Assembly (NCBI RefSeq): GCF_017873245.1
Contig: NZ_JAGGJY010000001.1
Location: forward strand, 124,001 to 188,000
From: Clostridium tertium
GTDB lineage: Bacteria > Bacillota > Clostridia > Clostridiales > Clostridiaceae
Length of the DNA: 64,000 bases
Reading direction: 5' to 3'
Shown piece after piece: positions 7,789 to 15,674 of the stretch. Numbering within the stretch: position 1 is the first letter of the stretch; every line of letters begins with the position of its first letter. The translations under genes were made by a program, and so were the position numbers. The notes below the pieces were generated by a model, which worked only from the letters and a program-made list of their open reading frames with translations, was not told the DNA's origin and ran no database searches.

Positions 7789-8379
7789 TTGATACATAAT
7801 GACATAAAGAATAGACGAGATATAATTTTAATAGGAGCATCAACAGGTGGGCCAAAGGCAATAGAAAGAGTGATTACAGAATTAACAACAGATTTAAATG
7901 TATCTGTTTTAGTTGTTCAACATATGCCAAGTGGATTTACAAAAACATTTGCTGAAAGATTAAATAAGAAATGCTCATTAAATGTTTTAGAAGCTGAAGA
8001 TGGAATGAAGATAGAGAAAAATAAAATATATATTGCTCCAGGTGGATTTCATATGGTAGTCCAAAAGTCAGGTATTTTAAAGCTTAATACTGAAGATCCA
8101 ATATGGGGAGTGAGACCTGCTGTAGATAAATTATTTATATCAGCATCTACTATATATGGTAGTAGAGTAATATCTGTTGTGTTAACAGGTATGGGAAAAG
8201 ATGGAGCAGAAGGAACTGTAGTTGTAAAAATGAATAAAGGAATAACTATATCACAAGATGAAGAAAGTTCTGTTATTTATGGGATGCCGAAAGTATCTTA
8301 TGAAACAGGATGCGTAGATTATGTGCTTTCTTTAAATAATATTGCAGCAAAGATAAGAAGCTTAGTTAATGCAACTTAG
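7789..8379 (+). CDS. cheB: CheB methylesterase domain without a receiver domain
   Basis: CheB removes methyl groups from receptor glutamates. Only the catalytic domain is present (196 residues, against about 350 for canonical CheB). The catalytic triad is Ser18 in IGASTGGPKA, His45 in VVQHMPSGFT and Asp138 in GMGKDGAEG. The N-terminal response-regulator domain that normally lets CheA activate CheB is absent. The upstream bases belong to cheD, so this is not a truncation within the window. The start is TTG 7789, 9 bases after AGGGGGTG; the GTG at 7777 lies inside that site. Activity is therefore either constitutive or controlled some other way. Confidence 0.9.
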   Translation: MIHNDIKNRRDIILIGASTGGPKAIERVITELTTDLNVSVLVVQHMPSGFTKTFAERLNKKCSLNVLEAEDGMKIEKNKIYIAPGGFHMVVQKSGILKLNTEDPIWGVRPAVDKLFISASTIYGSRVISVVLTGMGKDGAEGTVVVKMNKGITISQDEESSVIYGMPKVSYETGCVDYVLSLNNIAAKIRSLVNAT

Positions 8380-8389
8380 GAGGATATAT

Positions 8390-9154
8390 ATGGACTTTAC
8401 AGAATTTCACAATTGGATATATAGAGAGTTCAATATTAATTTAAACGCATATAAGCAAGAACAATTAAATAGAAGAATTGGAAGCTTAATGTCAAGAATA
8501 GATATAAAATCATTAGAGGATTATAAAAAGCTTTTGCAATCTGATAATAAAGAAAGGCAGAGATTTTTAGATTTTATAACTATAAATGTTACAGAATTTT
8601 TTAGAAATCCAGAATTGTTCAAAGAACTAGAAAAAGCTTTGAAATCTTATCTTTTAAATAATAATAAGTTAAAAGTTTGGAGTGCTGCTTGTTCTATAGG
8701 ATGCGAGCCTTATAGTATTGCAATGATGTTAAATGAGATAAATCCAATGGGGAGAAATAATATAGTTGCAACTGATATAGATAGTACTATATTGAAAAGA
8801 GCAAGTCTTGGAGAATATGTACAAGCAGAAATGAAAAATATAGATGAAGATTATAGGAAAAAGTATTTTAAATTAGAGAAAGATAAGTACATTATAAATA
8901 ATAAGATAAAATCTATGGTTAGATTTAAAAAGCATGATTTGATTTTAGATAATTATGAAAAAGATTTTGATTTGATAGTATGTAGAAATGTAATAATATA
9001 TTTTAAAAATGATGTTAAAAAAGAGATATTTAAAAATTTTTCAAATTCTTTAAAAAAAGGTGGACTACTATTTGTTGGAGCCACAGAAAGTATTTATAAT
9101 TATAAAGAGTATGGATTAGAAAAAGTTTCTACTTTTATTTATAAAAGAGTATAA
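8390..9154 (+). CDS. cheR: CheR, chemoreceptor methyltransferase
   Basis: A 254-residue SAM-dependent O-methyltransferase that methylates receptor glutamates. The helical N-terminal CheR-N domain (~1-75, with RIGSLMSRI and TVNVTEFFRNPELF-like text) is followed by the catalytic domain: SAM motif WSAACSIGCEPYSIAMML, IVATDIDSTILKRA, then LIVCRNVIIYF and LFVGATESIYNY. The motif usually reads GEEPYS; here the first Glu is Cys. TAGGAGGATATAT places the start at 8390, just after the cheB stop; the in-frame ATG at 8369 would overlap cheB and has no site. cheA follows after 12 bases. Confidence 0.93.
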   Translation: MDFTEFHNWIYREFNINLNAYKQEQLNRRIGSLMSRIDIKSLEDYKKLLQSDNKERQRFLDFITINVTEFFRNPELFKELEKALKSYLLNNNKLKVWSAACSIGCEPYSIAMMLNEINPMGRNNIVATDIDSTILKRASLGEYVQAEMKNIDEDYRKKYFKLEKDKYIINNKIKSMVRFKKHDLILDNYEKDFDLIVCRNVIIYFKNDVKKEIFKNFSNSLKKGGLLFVGATESIYNYKEYGLEKVSTFIYKRV

Positions 9155-9166
9155 GGGGTGAATAAA

Positions 9167-11203
9167 ATGGACGTATCTCAATATATGGGAATGTTTTTAG
9201 AAGAGTCAATGGATAACTTACAAACCTTAAACGAAGCTTTATTAGATTTAGAGCAAGAACCAGATAATATAGATAAAGTTAATGAAATATTTAGGGTAGC
9301 ACATACGATAAAGGGTATGGCTGCAACTATGGGATTTAGTAATATAGCTGAGTTAACTCATAAGATGGAAGACGTGCTATCAAAGTTTAGAGAAGGCAAG
9401 TTACAAGTTAGTAGAAATGTTGTTACAGTTTTATTTGAATGTTTAGATACTTTAGAAAGAATGGTTAGCAATATAGAAGAAGGAAATGACGAAGAAGTTG
9501 AAATAGAAAATATAATGAAGTCTTTGGAGAACGTTGGCAATGAAAAGATATCAATAAATAAACAAGAGGAAATGACAGAAGAACATGATACTAACAAAGG
9601 TAATGAAGTATCAAAAGATTCTATTAATATAGCATTAAATGAATATGATTTATCAGTTTTAAGGCAAGCAAAACAAAATGGATTTAATGGAGTTAATGTT
9701 GAAATAACATTAAGAGAGGATACATTATTAAAATCTGCAAGAGCATTTTTAATTGTTCAAGAACTTGAAACACAAGGGGAAATATTAAAATCTTTTCCTT
9801 CTACAGAAGATATAGAAAATGAACAGTTTGATACAGAATTAATATTTGTTTTAATAACAACTAAATCAAAAGAAGAAATTGAAGAGATAACAAATAATAT
9901 TTCAGAAGTAAGAAAAGTAGTAACATCTTATGCTTCTATAGAAGATGTTCATCCAAATGAAGAATCTACAGTACAAGATGAAATAGTAAGTGAACTAGAG
10001 AAGATTCATATAAAGGATAATATATCAAGTAATAAAATAGAAAAGCAAGATAAGAAAAAAGATAATAATAAGAAAGCTCATCAATCAGTTAGAGTTGATT
10101 TACAAAGAATAGATAAGCTTATGAACATGGTATCAGAGCTTGTTATATATAGGACTAGATTAGAGCAAATTGTAATTGATGATAAGTCTCAGGAGCTTAT
10201 AGAAACATTGGAGCAAGTTGAGAGGACTACATCAGATCTACAAGATTTAGTTATGAAAATAAGAATGCTTCCTTTAGAAGTAGTGTTTAATAGATTCCCT
10301 AGAATGATAAGAGATTTATCTGTAGAACTTAAAAAAGAGATAAATTTCATTATTGAAGGTTCTGAAACAGAATTAGATAGAACTGTTATAGACGAAATTG
10401 GAGAACCCTTAATACATCTTTTAAGAAATGCTGCAGATCATGGTATAGAAACTAAAGAAGAAAGAATTGCAAAGGGAAAAAATCCAGTTGGAACAATAAG
10501 GTTAGTTGCTTATCAAGAAGGAACTAAGGCTTTGATAAAGGTTACTGATGATGGAGCAGGTATAAATCTTGAAAAAGTAAAGGCTAAAGCTGAAAAAGTA
10601 GGAATTAATACAGATGGATTAAGTGATAATGATATTAGAAACTTAATATTTGCTCAAGGGTTTAGTACAAATACTGTAGTTACGGATATATCAGGCAGAG
10701 GTGTTGGAATGGATGTTGTTAAGACAAAAATTTCATCACTGGGTGGTACTGTAGATGTTGTTAGTGAAGAAGGAAAAGGATCAAGCTTTATTATAAAATT
10801 ACCTTTAACACTTCAAATAATACAAGCTCTTTTAGTTAAGGTAGGCAATGAAACTCTTGCTATATCATTAGGATTTATAGATAGAGTTATAGATTATAAA
10901 GAAGAGAATGTTAAAAAGACAAATGGAGAGGAAGTAATAGTATATAGAGATAGTATTATACCTCTTATAAGATTAAATGATAGACTTGGAATAGAAAATA
11001 AAGAAAGTAAAAAGAAGTTTATTATTATAGTAAAGGTTGGAGAAAAAACTGTAGGATTACTTGTTGATTCATTATTCGGTCAACAGGAAATAGTGATAAA
11101 GCCTTTAGGAAAAACTTTAAAATCCTTAAAAGAATATATTGGAGCTACAATACTTGGAAATGGATTAGTAACATTAATTCTCGATGTGGCGGCATTGATT
11201 TAG
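9167..11203 (+). CDS. cheA: CheA, chemotaxis histidine kinase
   Basis: A 678-residue kinase with the standard five domains. P1 HPt (~1-105) has phosphoryl-accepting His46 in RVAHTIKGMAATMGF. The P2-like CheY-binding region (~155-255) sits between acidic linkers. P3 dimerisation (~305-370) holds VDLQRIDKLMNMVSELVIYR. P4 ATPase (~370-545) has HLLRNAADHGIE, TDDGAGIN and SGRGVGMDVV. P5 CheW-like (~550-678) ends GLVTLILDVAALI. It autophosphorylates in response to receptors and feeds CheY. The ATG at 9167 follows AAGGGGTG by 6 bases; the GTG at 9158 is inside that site. All kinase motifs look intact. Confidence 0.96.
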   Translation: MDVSQYMGMFLEESMDNLQTLNEALLDLEQEPDNIDKVNEIFRVAHTIKGMAATMGFSNIAELTHKMEDVLSKFREGKLQVSRNVVTVLFECLDTLERMVSNIEEGNDEEVEIENIMKSLENVGNEKISINKQEEMTEEHDTNKGNEVSKDSINIALNEYDLSVLRQAKQNGFNGVNVEITLREDTLLKSARAFLIVQELETQGEILKSFPSTEDIENEQFDTELIFVLITTKSKEEIEEITNNISEVRKVVTSYASIEDVHPNEESTVQDEIVSELEKIHIKDNISSNKIEKQDKKKDNNKKAHQSVRVDLQRIDKLMNMVSELVIYRTRLEQIVIDDKSQELIETLEQVERTTSDLQDLVMKIRMLPLEVVFNRFPRMIRDLSVELKKEINFIIEGSETELDRTVIDEIGEPLIHLLRNAADHGIETKEERIAKGKNPVGTIRLVAYQEGTKALIKVTDDGAGINLEKVKAKAEKVGINTDGLSDNDIRNLIFAQGFSTNTVVTDISGRGVGMDVVKTKISSLGGTVDVVSEEGKGSSFIIKLPLTLQIIQALLVKVGNETLAISLGFIDRVIDYKEENVKKTNGEEVIVYRDSIIPLIRLNDRLGIENKESKKKFIIIVKVGEKTVGLLVDSLFGQQEIVIKPLGKTLKSLKEYIGATILGNGLVTLILDVAALI

Positions 11204-11217
11204 AAGGGAGGATTTTT

Positions 11218-11817
11218 ATGGAGTACAAGAATTTAACTTCATTTCAATTGGATGCATTAAGGGAAGTTTCTAATATAGGAGCAGGAAATTCAGCAACAGC
11301 TTTATCAATGTTACTTGGAACTAAGATTGATATGTCAGTTCCTAATATGAACATAATAGAATTTGATGAGTTATTTAATAATTATAAAGAAAATGAAGTT
11401 GTAGCTGTATTGGTTAAAGTGCTTGATGATATTCCAGGAAGTGTTCTTTATATATTTGAAGAAGACGTAGCATTAAATATGATATCAAAAATGACTTATA
11501 AAGATGAAAAAACTTTTACTGAAATGGGTATTTCAGTTATAGGTGAGATTGGAAATATTATATCCTCATCTTTTATGAATGCAATTGCAAATTTTACAGG
11601 GCTAAAGGCAACAGCCTCTGTACCGGCAGTAGCTAATGATATGCTAAGTGCAATACTTATTTCAACATTTGTTGAAACAGGACAGTACGAAGAGTATGTT
11701 TTAGATATAGAAACATTATTTATGGGAGAAGGGGATAACAAAATAGAAGGTCATTTTTATTTTGTTCCAGCTCCAGGATCATTGGAAAAAATTTTAGAAT
11801 CATTAGGAATAAGATAA
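11218..11817 (+). CDS. cheC: CheC, CheY-P phosphatase
   Basis: A 199-residue CheC-family protein that dephosphorylates CheY-P and is stimulated by CheD. Both active-site repeats are present: LREVSNIGAGNSATALSMLL near the N-terminus and IGEIGNIISSSFMNAIANF at ~110-128, each with the conserved Glu and Asn. A proline follows at the expected distance (DMSVP, TASVP). It resembles the CheC half of FliY encoded downstream but lacks the FliN domain. GAAGGGAGG precedes the ATG. cheY follows after 15 bases. Confidence 0.93.
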   Translation: MEYKNLTSFQLDALREVSNIGAGNSATALSMLLGTKIDMSVPNMNIIEFDELFNNYKENEVVAVLVKVLDDIPGSVLYIFEEDVALNMISKMTYKDEKTFTEMGISVIGEIGNIISSSFMNAIANFTGLKATASVPAVANDMLSAILISTFVETGQYEEYVLDIETLFMGEGDNKIEGHFYFVPAPGSLEKILESLGIR

Positions 11818-11832
11818 TTTGGAGGGATTAAA

Positions 11833-12192
11833 ATGACAAAAGTTTTAATAGTGGATGATGCAGCTTTTATGAGAATGATGATAAAGGATATACTACAAAA
11901 AAATGGATTTGAAGTAGTAGGAGAAGCCTGTAATGGTATAGAAGCAGTAAATTTATATAAAAAAGAAAATCCAGATGTTGTTACAATGGATATAACTATG
12001 CCGGATATGGATGGAATTGAAGCAGTAAAGGAAATAAGATCATTCGATCCAGAAGCAAAGATAATAATGTGTTCAGCTATGGGACAACAATCAATGGTTA
12101 TGGATGCAATTAAGTCTGGTGCAAAAGACTTCATTGTAAAGCCATTCCAAGCAGATAGAGTATTAGAAGCAATAAGAAAGGTAGTTGGTTAA
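11833..12192 (+). CDS. cheY: CheY, chemotaxis response regulator
   Basis: A 119-residue single receiver domain. The acidic pocket is DD at residues 8-9, the phospho-acceptor is Asp53 in VTMDITMPDMDG, the switch Ser81 is in MCSAMGQQ, and the conserved Lys103 is in FIVKPFQ. Phosphorylated by CheA, it binds the N-terminal EIDxLL peptides of FliM and FliY at the motor. GGAGGG lies 6-7 bases before the ATG. Its position between cheC (its phosphatase) and cheW/fliM (its target) supports the assignment. Confidence 0.96.
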   Translation: MTKVLIVDDAAFMRMMIKDILQKNGFEVVGEACNGIEAVNLYKKENPDVVTMDITMPDMDGIEAVKEIRSFDPEAKIIMCSAMGQQSMVMDAIKSGAKDFIVKPFQADRVLEAIRKVVG

Positions 12193-12214
12193 AACTATTT
12201 AGGAGGCAAGTTAG

Positions 12215-12613
12215 ATGCAATTTGTAATATTTAAATTAGGAGAAGAACATTTTGCAGTAGAGACAGATAAAATATTAAGTATCAATGATATGATGACTAT
12301 AACAAGAGTGCCAAAAGCTCCAGATTATATAAAAGGTTTAATAAATCTAAGAGGTAGCATAAAATCTTTAGTTGATGTTAATCTATTACTTAATATAGAA
12401 TCAAAAAGACAACAAAATAACATAATTATATTAAAGGTTGATGAAGAAGAAATAGGTATATCTGTAGATGAAGTTGAAGAAGTAATAGATATAGATGAAG
12501 ATAAGCTACAAAGATTAGAAACACATAATACTGAAGCTTATATAAAAGGAGTAATTGAGTTAGAAGAAAAATTACTAACAGTTATAGATATAGAAAAGCT
12601 ACTAAATTACTAG
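12215..12613 (+). CDS. cheW: CheW coupling protein (second copy)
   Basis: A compact 132-residue CheW, close to the minimal family length. It begins FVIFKLGEEHFAVETDKILS and carries VPKAPDYIKGLINLRGSIKSLVDV, the signature that binds receptors and the P5 domain of CheA, and ends YIKGVIELEEKLLTVIDIEKLL. It fits canonical CheW better than the copy at 6824. TAGGAGGCAA precedes the ATG, and fliM follows after 16 bases. Confidence 0.93.
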   Translation: MQFVIFKLGEEHFAVETDKILSINDMMTITRVPKAPDYIKGLINLRGSIKSLVDVNLLLNIESKRQQNNIIILKVDEEEIGISVDEVEEVIDIDEDKLQRLETHNTEAYIKGVIELEEKLLTVIDIEKLLNY

Positions 12614-12629
12614 GAAATGAGGGAGAGAA

Positions 12630-13625
12630 ATGGCAGAGGTTTTAAGTCAGAGCGAAATAGATGCTCTTCTTTCTGCCCTATCTACAGGAGATGTTGAACC
12701 AGAACAGTTAAAAGAAAAAGAAGAAAAACAAAAAATAAAAAAATATGACTTCAGAAGTCCTCAGAAGTTTTCTAAGGATCACATAAGGACTTTAGAAATG
12801 GTTCATGACGCTTTTGCAAGAATAATAAGTAATTACCTTTCAGGTCAACTTAGAAAGCATGTTAAAGTAGATATCCAAAGTGTGGAGCAGATAACATATG
12901 AAGAATTTGTTCACTCTATTGCGAATCCCACTATACTTACTATATTTAAGATGCCACCACTACAAGGAAACATATTGCTTGAAATGAATCCACAATTTTC
13001 ATTTCAAATACTAGATATACTTTTAGGTGGAACAGGCGATAGAGATGAAAAAGCAAAAGAATTTTCAGAAATAGATAAAAATATTTTAGCGAATATAACT
13101 TCAGAAATGATTAAGTCTTTAATTTTAGCTTGGGATGGGATATTAGAAGTAAAGCCAGAATTTGAAGGTCTTGAAACTAATCCATCAGCTAATCAAACTT
13201 TAGCGCCAAATGAACCAGTTGCTTTGCTTAGCTTTTTGGTAGAGCTAGGTAAAAGTACAACATATATGAATTTATGTATTCCTTATTTAAGTGTTGAAAA
13301 AGTATTAGATAAGCTTGTTGTTCAATATTGGTTTAAGACTGATGAATCAGAACTTGAAGATGAAGCAAGAGAAAAGCTTAAAAAGGGGTTAGACCCTGTA
13401 AAAGTGAATATGCATGTTGAACTTGGAAAAACAGAGATAACTGTCGATGATTTTTTAGAGTTAGTTAATGGAGATGTTCTAGTATTAAATTCTCAATACA
13501 GTGATCCTGTAAGAGTTTTTGTGGAAAATGAAGAATGCTTTATAGCTAAGCCAGGAATTGTAGGTAAAAATATGGGAATACAACTTTTAGATATTTTAGA
13601 TAAGGATGTGATTGAGAATGAGTAA
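12630..13625 (+). CDS. fliM: FliM, flagellar motor switch protein
   Basis: A 331-residue C-ring protein. The N-terminal CheY-P binding peptide is VLSQSEIDALLSAL. The middle domain (~45-230) has HVKVDIQSVEQITYEEF and IDKNILANITSEMI, related to CheC. The C-terminal FliN-like domain (~255-330) has VHVELGKTEITVDDFLELV-type text. It connects CheY signalling to motor reversal. GAGGGAGAG sits before the ATG. The 3' end overlaps the start of fliY by 8 bases, a coupling arrangement. Confidence 0.95.
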   Translation: MAEVLSQSEIDALLSALSTGDVEPEQLKEKEEKQKIKKYDFRSPQKFSKDHIRTLEMVHDAFARIISNYLSGQLRKHVKVDIQSVEQITYEEFVHSIANPTILTIFKMPPLQGNILLEMNPQFSFQILDILLGGTGDRDEKAKEFSEIDKNILANITSEMIKSLILAWDGILEVKPEFEGLETNPSANQTLAPNEPVALLSFLVELGKSTTYMNLCIPYLSVEKVLDKLVVQYWFKTDESELEDEAREKLKKGLDPVKVNMHVELGKTEITVDDFLELVNGDVLVLNSQYSDPVRVFVENEECFIAKPGIVGKNMGIQLLDILDKDVIENE

Positions 13626-14724
13626 TGGGTTTTTGTCTCAAGAAGAAATAGATTCATTGTTAAATGGCGGTGCAGATAGTGTAAAACCAGAGTTAATATC
13701 AGAAATAGAGAAGGATCTGTTAGGTGAAATAGGGAATATTTCCATGGGATCAGCTTCAACAGCTCTTTATCAACTTATAAATAAACAGGTGAACATAACA
13801 ACACCTAAAGTTAAGGTTACAACATTAAAAGAAATAAAGGATGGATTTGAGTATCCTAATATAATATTAGATGTTGAATATGTTTCTGGAATAACTGGAA
13901 GAAATATATTAATAATGCAAACTACAGATGCAGCTGTAATTGCTAATCTTATGATGGGTGGAGATGGACAAGTTAATACATCTGAGTTATCTGAAATTGA
14001 AGTCAGTGCAGTTCAAGAAGCAATGAATCAAATGATAGGCTCGGCAGCAACTTCTATGGCAACTATGTTTGCGAGAGAAGTCAATATATCACCTCCTAAA
14101 TCAAAGATTTGGAAGGATATGAATGAAAATATATCAGAAACTATTCCAGAAGACGAGCCTATAGTTGAAGTTTGTTTTGATTTAACTATAGAAGGATTAC
14201 TTCAATCAAATATGATGCAAATATTGCCAATAAATACTGCGAAAAAAATAGTTTCAATAATGATGGGTGAAGATCAAGAAGTTGCAAATGAAATAGATGA
14301 TAGTTATGATTCTTCAGATATTTATAAGGAAGAATATAACATAGAGGAAAAGCCTATTATTAATACTGTAGAAGAAAGAGCAGTTAAAAATATTGTGGAA
14401 AAACCTGTAGAAGTTCATGGAGCCACTTTTGAGCCTTTGTCACAAGGTGTTGTCGGAGAATCACATAGAAATATTGATTTAATACTTGATGTTCCATTAG
14501 AGGTTTCAGTTGTTTTAGGAAGAACTAAGAAGAGTATTAAGGATATATTAGATTTAAGTACAGGATCTTTAATAGAACTAGATAAACTCGCAGAAGAGCC
14601 AGTAGAGGTATTAATAAATGGTAAGAAGATAGCTTATGGAGAAGTTGTTGTTGTTGATGAAAACTTTGGAGTCAGAATAACAAGTATCGTAAGTGGAGCT
14701 GACAGAATAAGGACACTGAAATAA
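13618..14724 (+). CDS. fliY: FliY, motor switch phosphatase (CheC-FliN fusion)
   Basis: A 368-residue Gram-positive switch protein. It starts MSNGFLSQEEIDSLLNG, a CheY-P-binding peptide like that of FliM. The CheC-like phosphatase domain (~20-215) follows with GEIGNISMGSASTALYQL and EIEVSAVQEAMNQMIGSAATSM, both with the Glu/Asn pair. An acidic linker (~220-270) leads to a C-terminal FliN domain (~285-365) with LILDVPLEVSVVLGRTKK. It dephosphorylates CheY-P at the motor and replaces FliN. The ATG at 13618 overlaps the end of fliM; an in-frame TTG at 13612 is a less likely alternative. A terminator follows, ending the operon. Confidence 0.94.
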   Translation: MSNGFLSQEEIDSLLNGGADSVKPELISEIEKDLLGEIGNISMGSASTALYQLINKQVNITTPKVKVTTLKEIKDGFEYPNIILDVEYVSGITGRNILIMQTTDAAVIANLMMGGDGQVNTSELSEIEVSAVQEAMNQMIGSAATSMATMFAREVNISPPKSKIWKDMNENISETIPEDEPIVEVCFDLTIEGLLQSNMMQILPINTAKKIVSIMMGEDQEVANEIDDSYDSSDIYKEEYNIEEKPIINTVEERAVKNIVEKPVEVHGATFEPLSQGVVGESHRNIDLILDVPLEVSVVLGRTKKSIKDILDLSTGSLIELDKLAEEPVEVLINGKKIAYGEVVVVDENFGVRITSIVSGADRIRTLK

Positions 14725-14744
14725 TACATAAAATTAAGTATTTT

Positions 14745-14798
14745 AAAATGGAACTTATATATAGAAACTTAAAAGAGTTTATATATAGGTTCCATTTT
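14745..14798 (+). terminator. Long hairpin terminator after fliY
   Basis: Left arm AAAATGGAACTTATATATAG and right arm CTATATATAG-like sequence ending GGTTCCATTTT (14745-14798) form a stem of about 20 bp with a small bulge. A T-rich stretch follows. It closes the chemotaxis operon and separates it from the sigma-28 promoter of flgM. Confidence 0.75.
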
Positions 14799-14906
14799 AT
14801 TTATTTCAAGATAATTAAAAGATAAATAAATTAATATTACTAAAATACTTAAGGGTTTATTAAAGATACATATAAAATATAGATGTAACATTTTTAAATT
14901 AACGTC

Positions 14907-14933
14907 TAAACTTATAAATAACAATTCCGATAA
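14907..14933 (+). promoter_or_regulatory. Sigma-28 (SigD/FliA) promoter of the flgM operon
   Basis: TAAA (14907-14910), 16 bases, then CCGATAAA (14927-14934) matches the sigma-28 consensus TAAA-N15-GCCGATAA in spacing and in seven of the eight -10 bases. It lies about 32 bases before flgM, and the gene for sigma-28 itself is in this window (47893). Confidence 0.85.
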
Positions 14934-14965
14934 ATAAATATAAGAAGTGTTATTAGGAGGAAATT

Positions 14966-15241
14966 ATGAATATTAAAGGTATAGGTTATACAAATGGAAT
15001 TAACTATTATAATAAAGTAACTTCTAATAAAATTGAAAGGTTAGAAAAAAAAGAAAACTATGACAGAATTGAATTATCAGAAGCTGCAAAAATATTGAAG
15101 GATTATTCAATAGATAATAAAGACTTTGATAATAGAAAAAAGGTTTTAGAAGTTAAAAATAGCATTTACAACGGAACATATACTTATGATTCAAAACTTA
15201 TTGCTAAAAGTATGTTAGATGCTATGAGAGGAAAAGAATAG
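14966..15241 (+). CDS. flgM: FlgM, anti-sigma-28 factor
   Basis: A 91-residue Lys/Asn-rich protein that binds and holds sigma-28 until the hook is complete, then is exported. The conserved C-terminal region is present: NYDRIELSEAAKILKDYS (~30-48) and KVLEVKNSIYNGTYTYDSKLIAKSML (~60-85). The length is typical. TAGGAGGAAATT precedes the ATG. A sigma-28 promoter upstream gives the usual negative feedback. It leads the operon of late export substrates and chaperones. Confidence 0.92.
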   Translation: MNIKGIGYTNGINYYNKVTSNKIERLEKKENYDRIELSEAAKILKDYSIDNKDFDNRKKVLEVKNSIYNGTYTYDSKLIAKSMLDAMRGKE

Positions 15242-15242
15242 T

Positions 15243-15653
15243 ATGATAAATAATTTAAGAGATATACTTTATGATGAAGAAAAAGAGTTAAAGGAGTTAT
15301 TAATTCTATTAGATAAACAATATAAATTAATTATAGCTAAAGATATATTTGGAATGGAATCAATAGTAGAAGATATAAAACAAAAAAATAAAGATGTAGC
15401 TGAAATTGAAGTAAGCAGAAGACGATTATTAGGTAATCAGTCCATAAAAGAAGTTATATTAAATTCTAAAGATGAAGAATTAGAAAATGGATATAGAAGG
15501 ATACAAAATCTATTGAATGAAATGATTCTTCAAAAAGATACAAATGATTTGTTAATAAAGCAACAACTAAGTTTTACAAATAAACTTTTGAATTTAATAA
15601 ATCCTAAAAGGGATATACCAACCTATAACTCTTATGGAAGCATAAAAAGATAA
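15243..15653 (+). CDS. flgN: FlgN-like export chaperone for FlgK/FlgL
   Basis: A 136-residue all-helical, highly charged protein immediately after flgM and before flgK, the standard position of FlgN. The N-terminal half (LRDILYDEEKELKELLILLD) and a later heptad-rich stretch match the FlgN coiled-coil pattern. Sequence conservation in this family is low, so position carries much of the weight. It should keep the hook-filament junction proteins FlgK and FlgL export-ready in the cytoplasm. The start is one base after the flgM stop, so translation is probably coupled. Confidence 0.8.
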   Translation: MINNLRDILYDEEKELKELLILLDKQYKLIIAKDIFGMESIVEDIKQKNKDVAEIEVSRRRLLGNQSIKEVILNSKDEELENGYRRIQNLLNEMILQKDTNDLLIKQQLSFTNKLLNLINPKRDIPTYNSYGSIKR

Positions 15654-15674
15654 TAGGAAGCTGGAGGTGAATAA

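Noticed and set aside
13612..13620. TTG at 13612 as the start of fliY
   Set aside because: The ATG two codons later gives the conserved MSNGFLSQEEID start. The evidence is not decisive, but the ATG is the simpler choice.
14745..14826. Short open frame starting MELIYRNLKEF after fliY
   Set aside because: It coincides with the terminator hairpin and has no ribosome binding site; the apparent peptide is a by-product of the stem.
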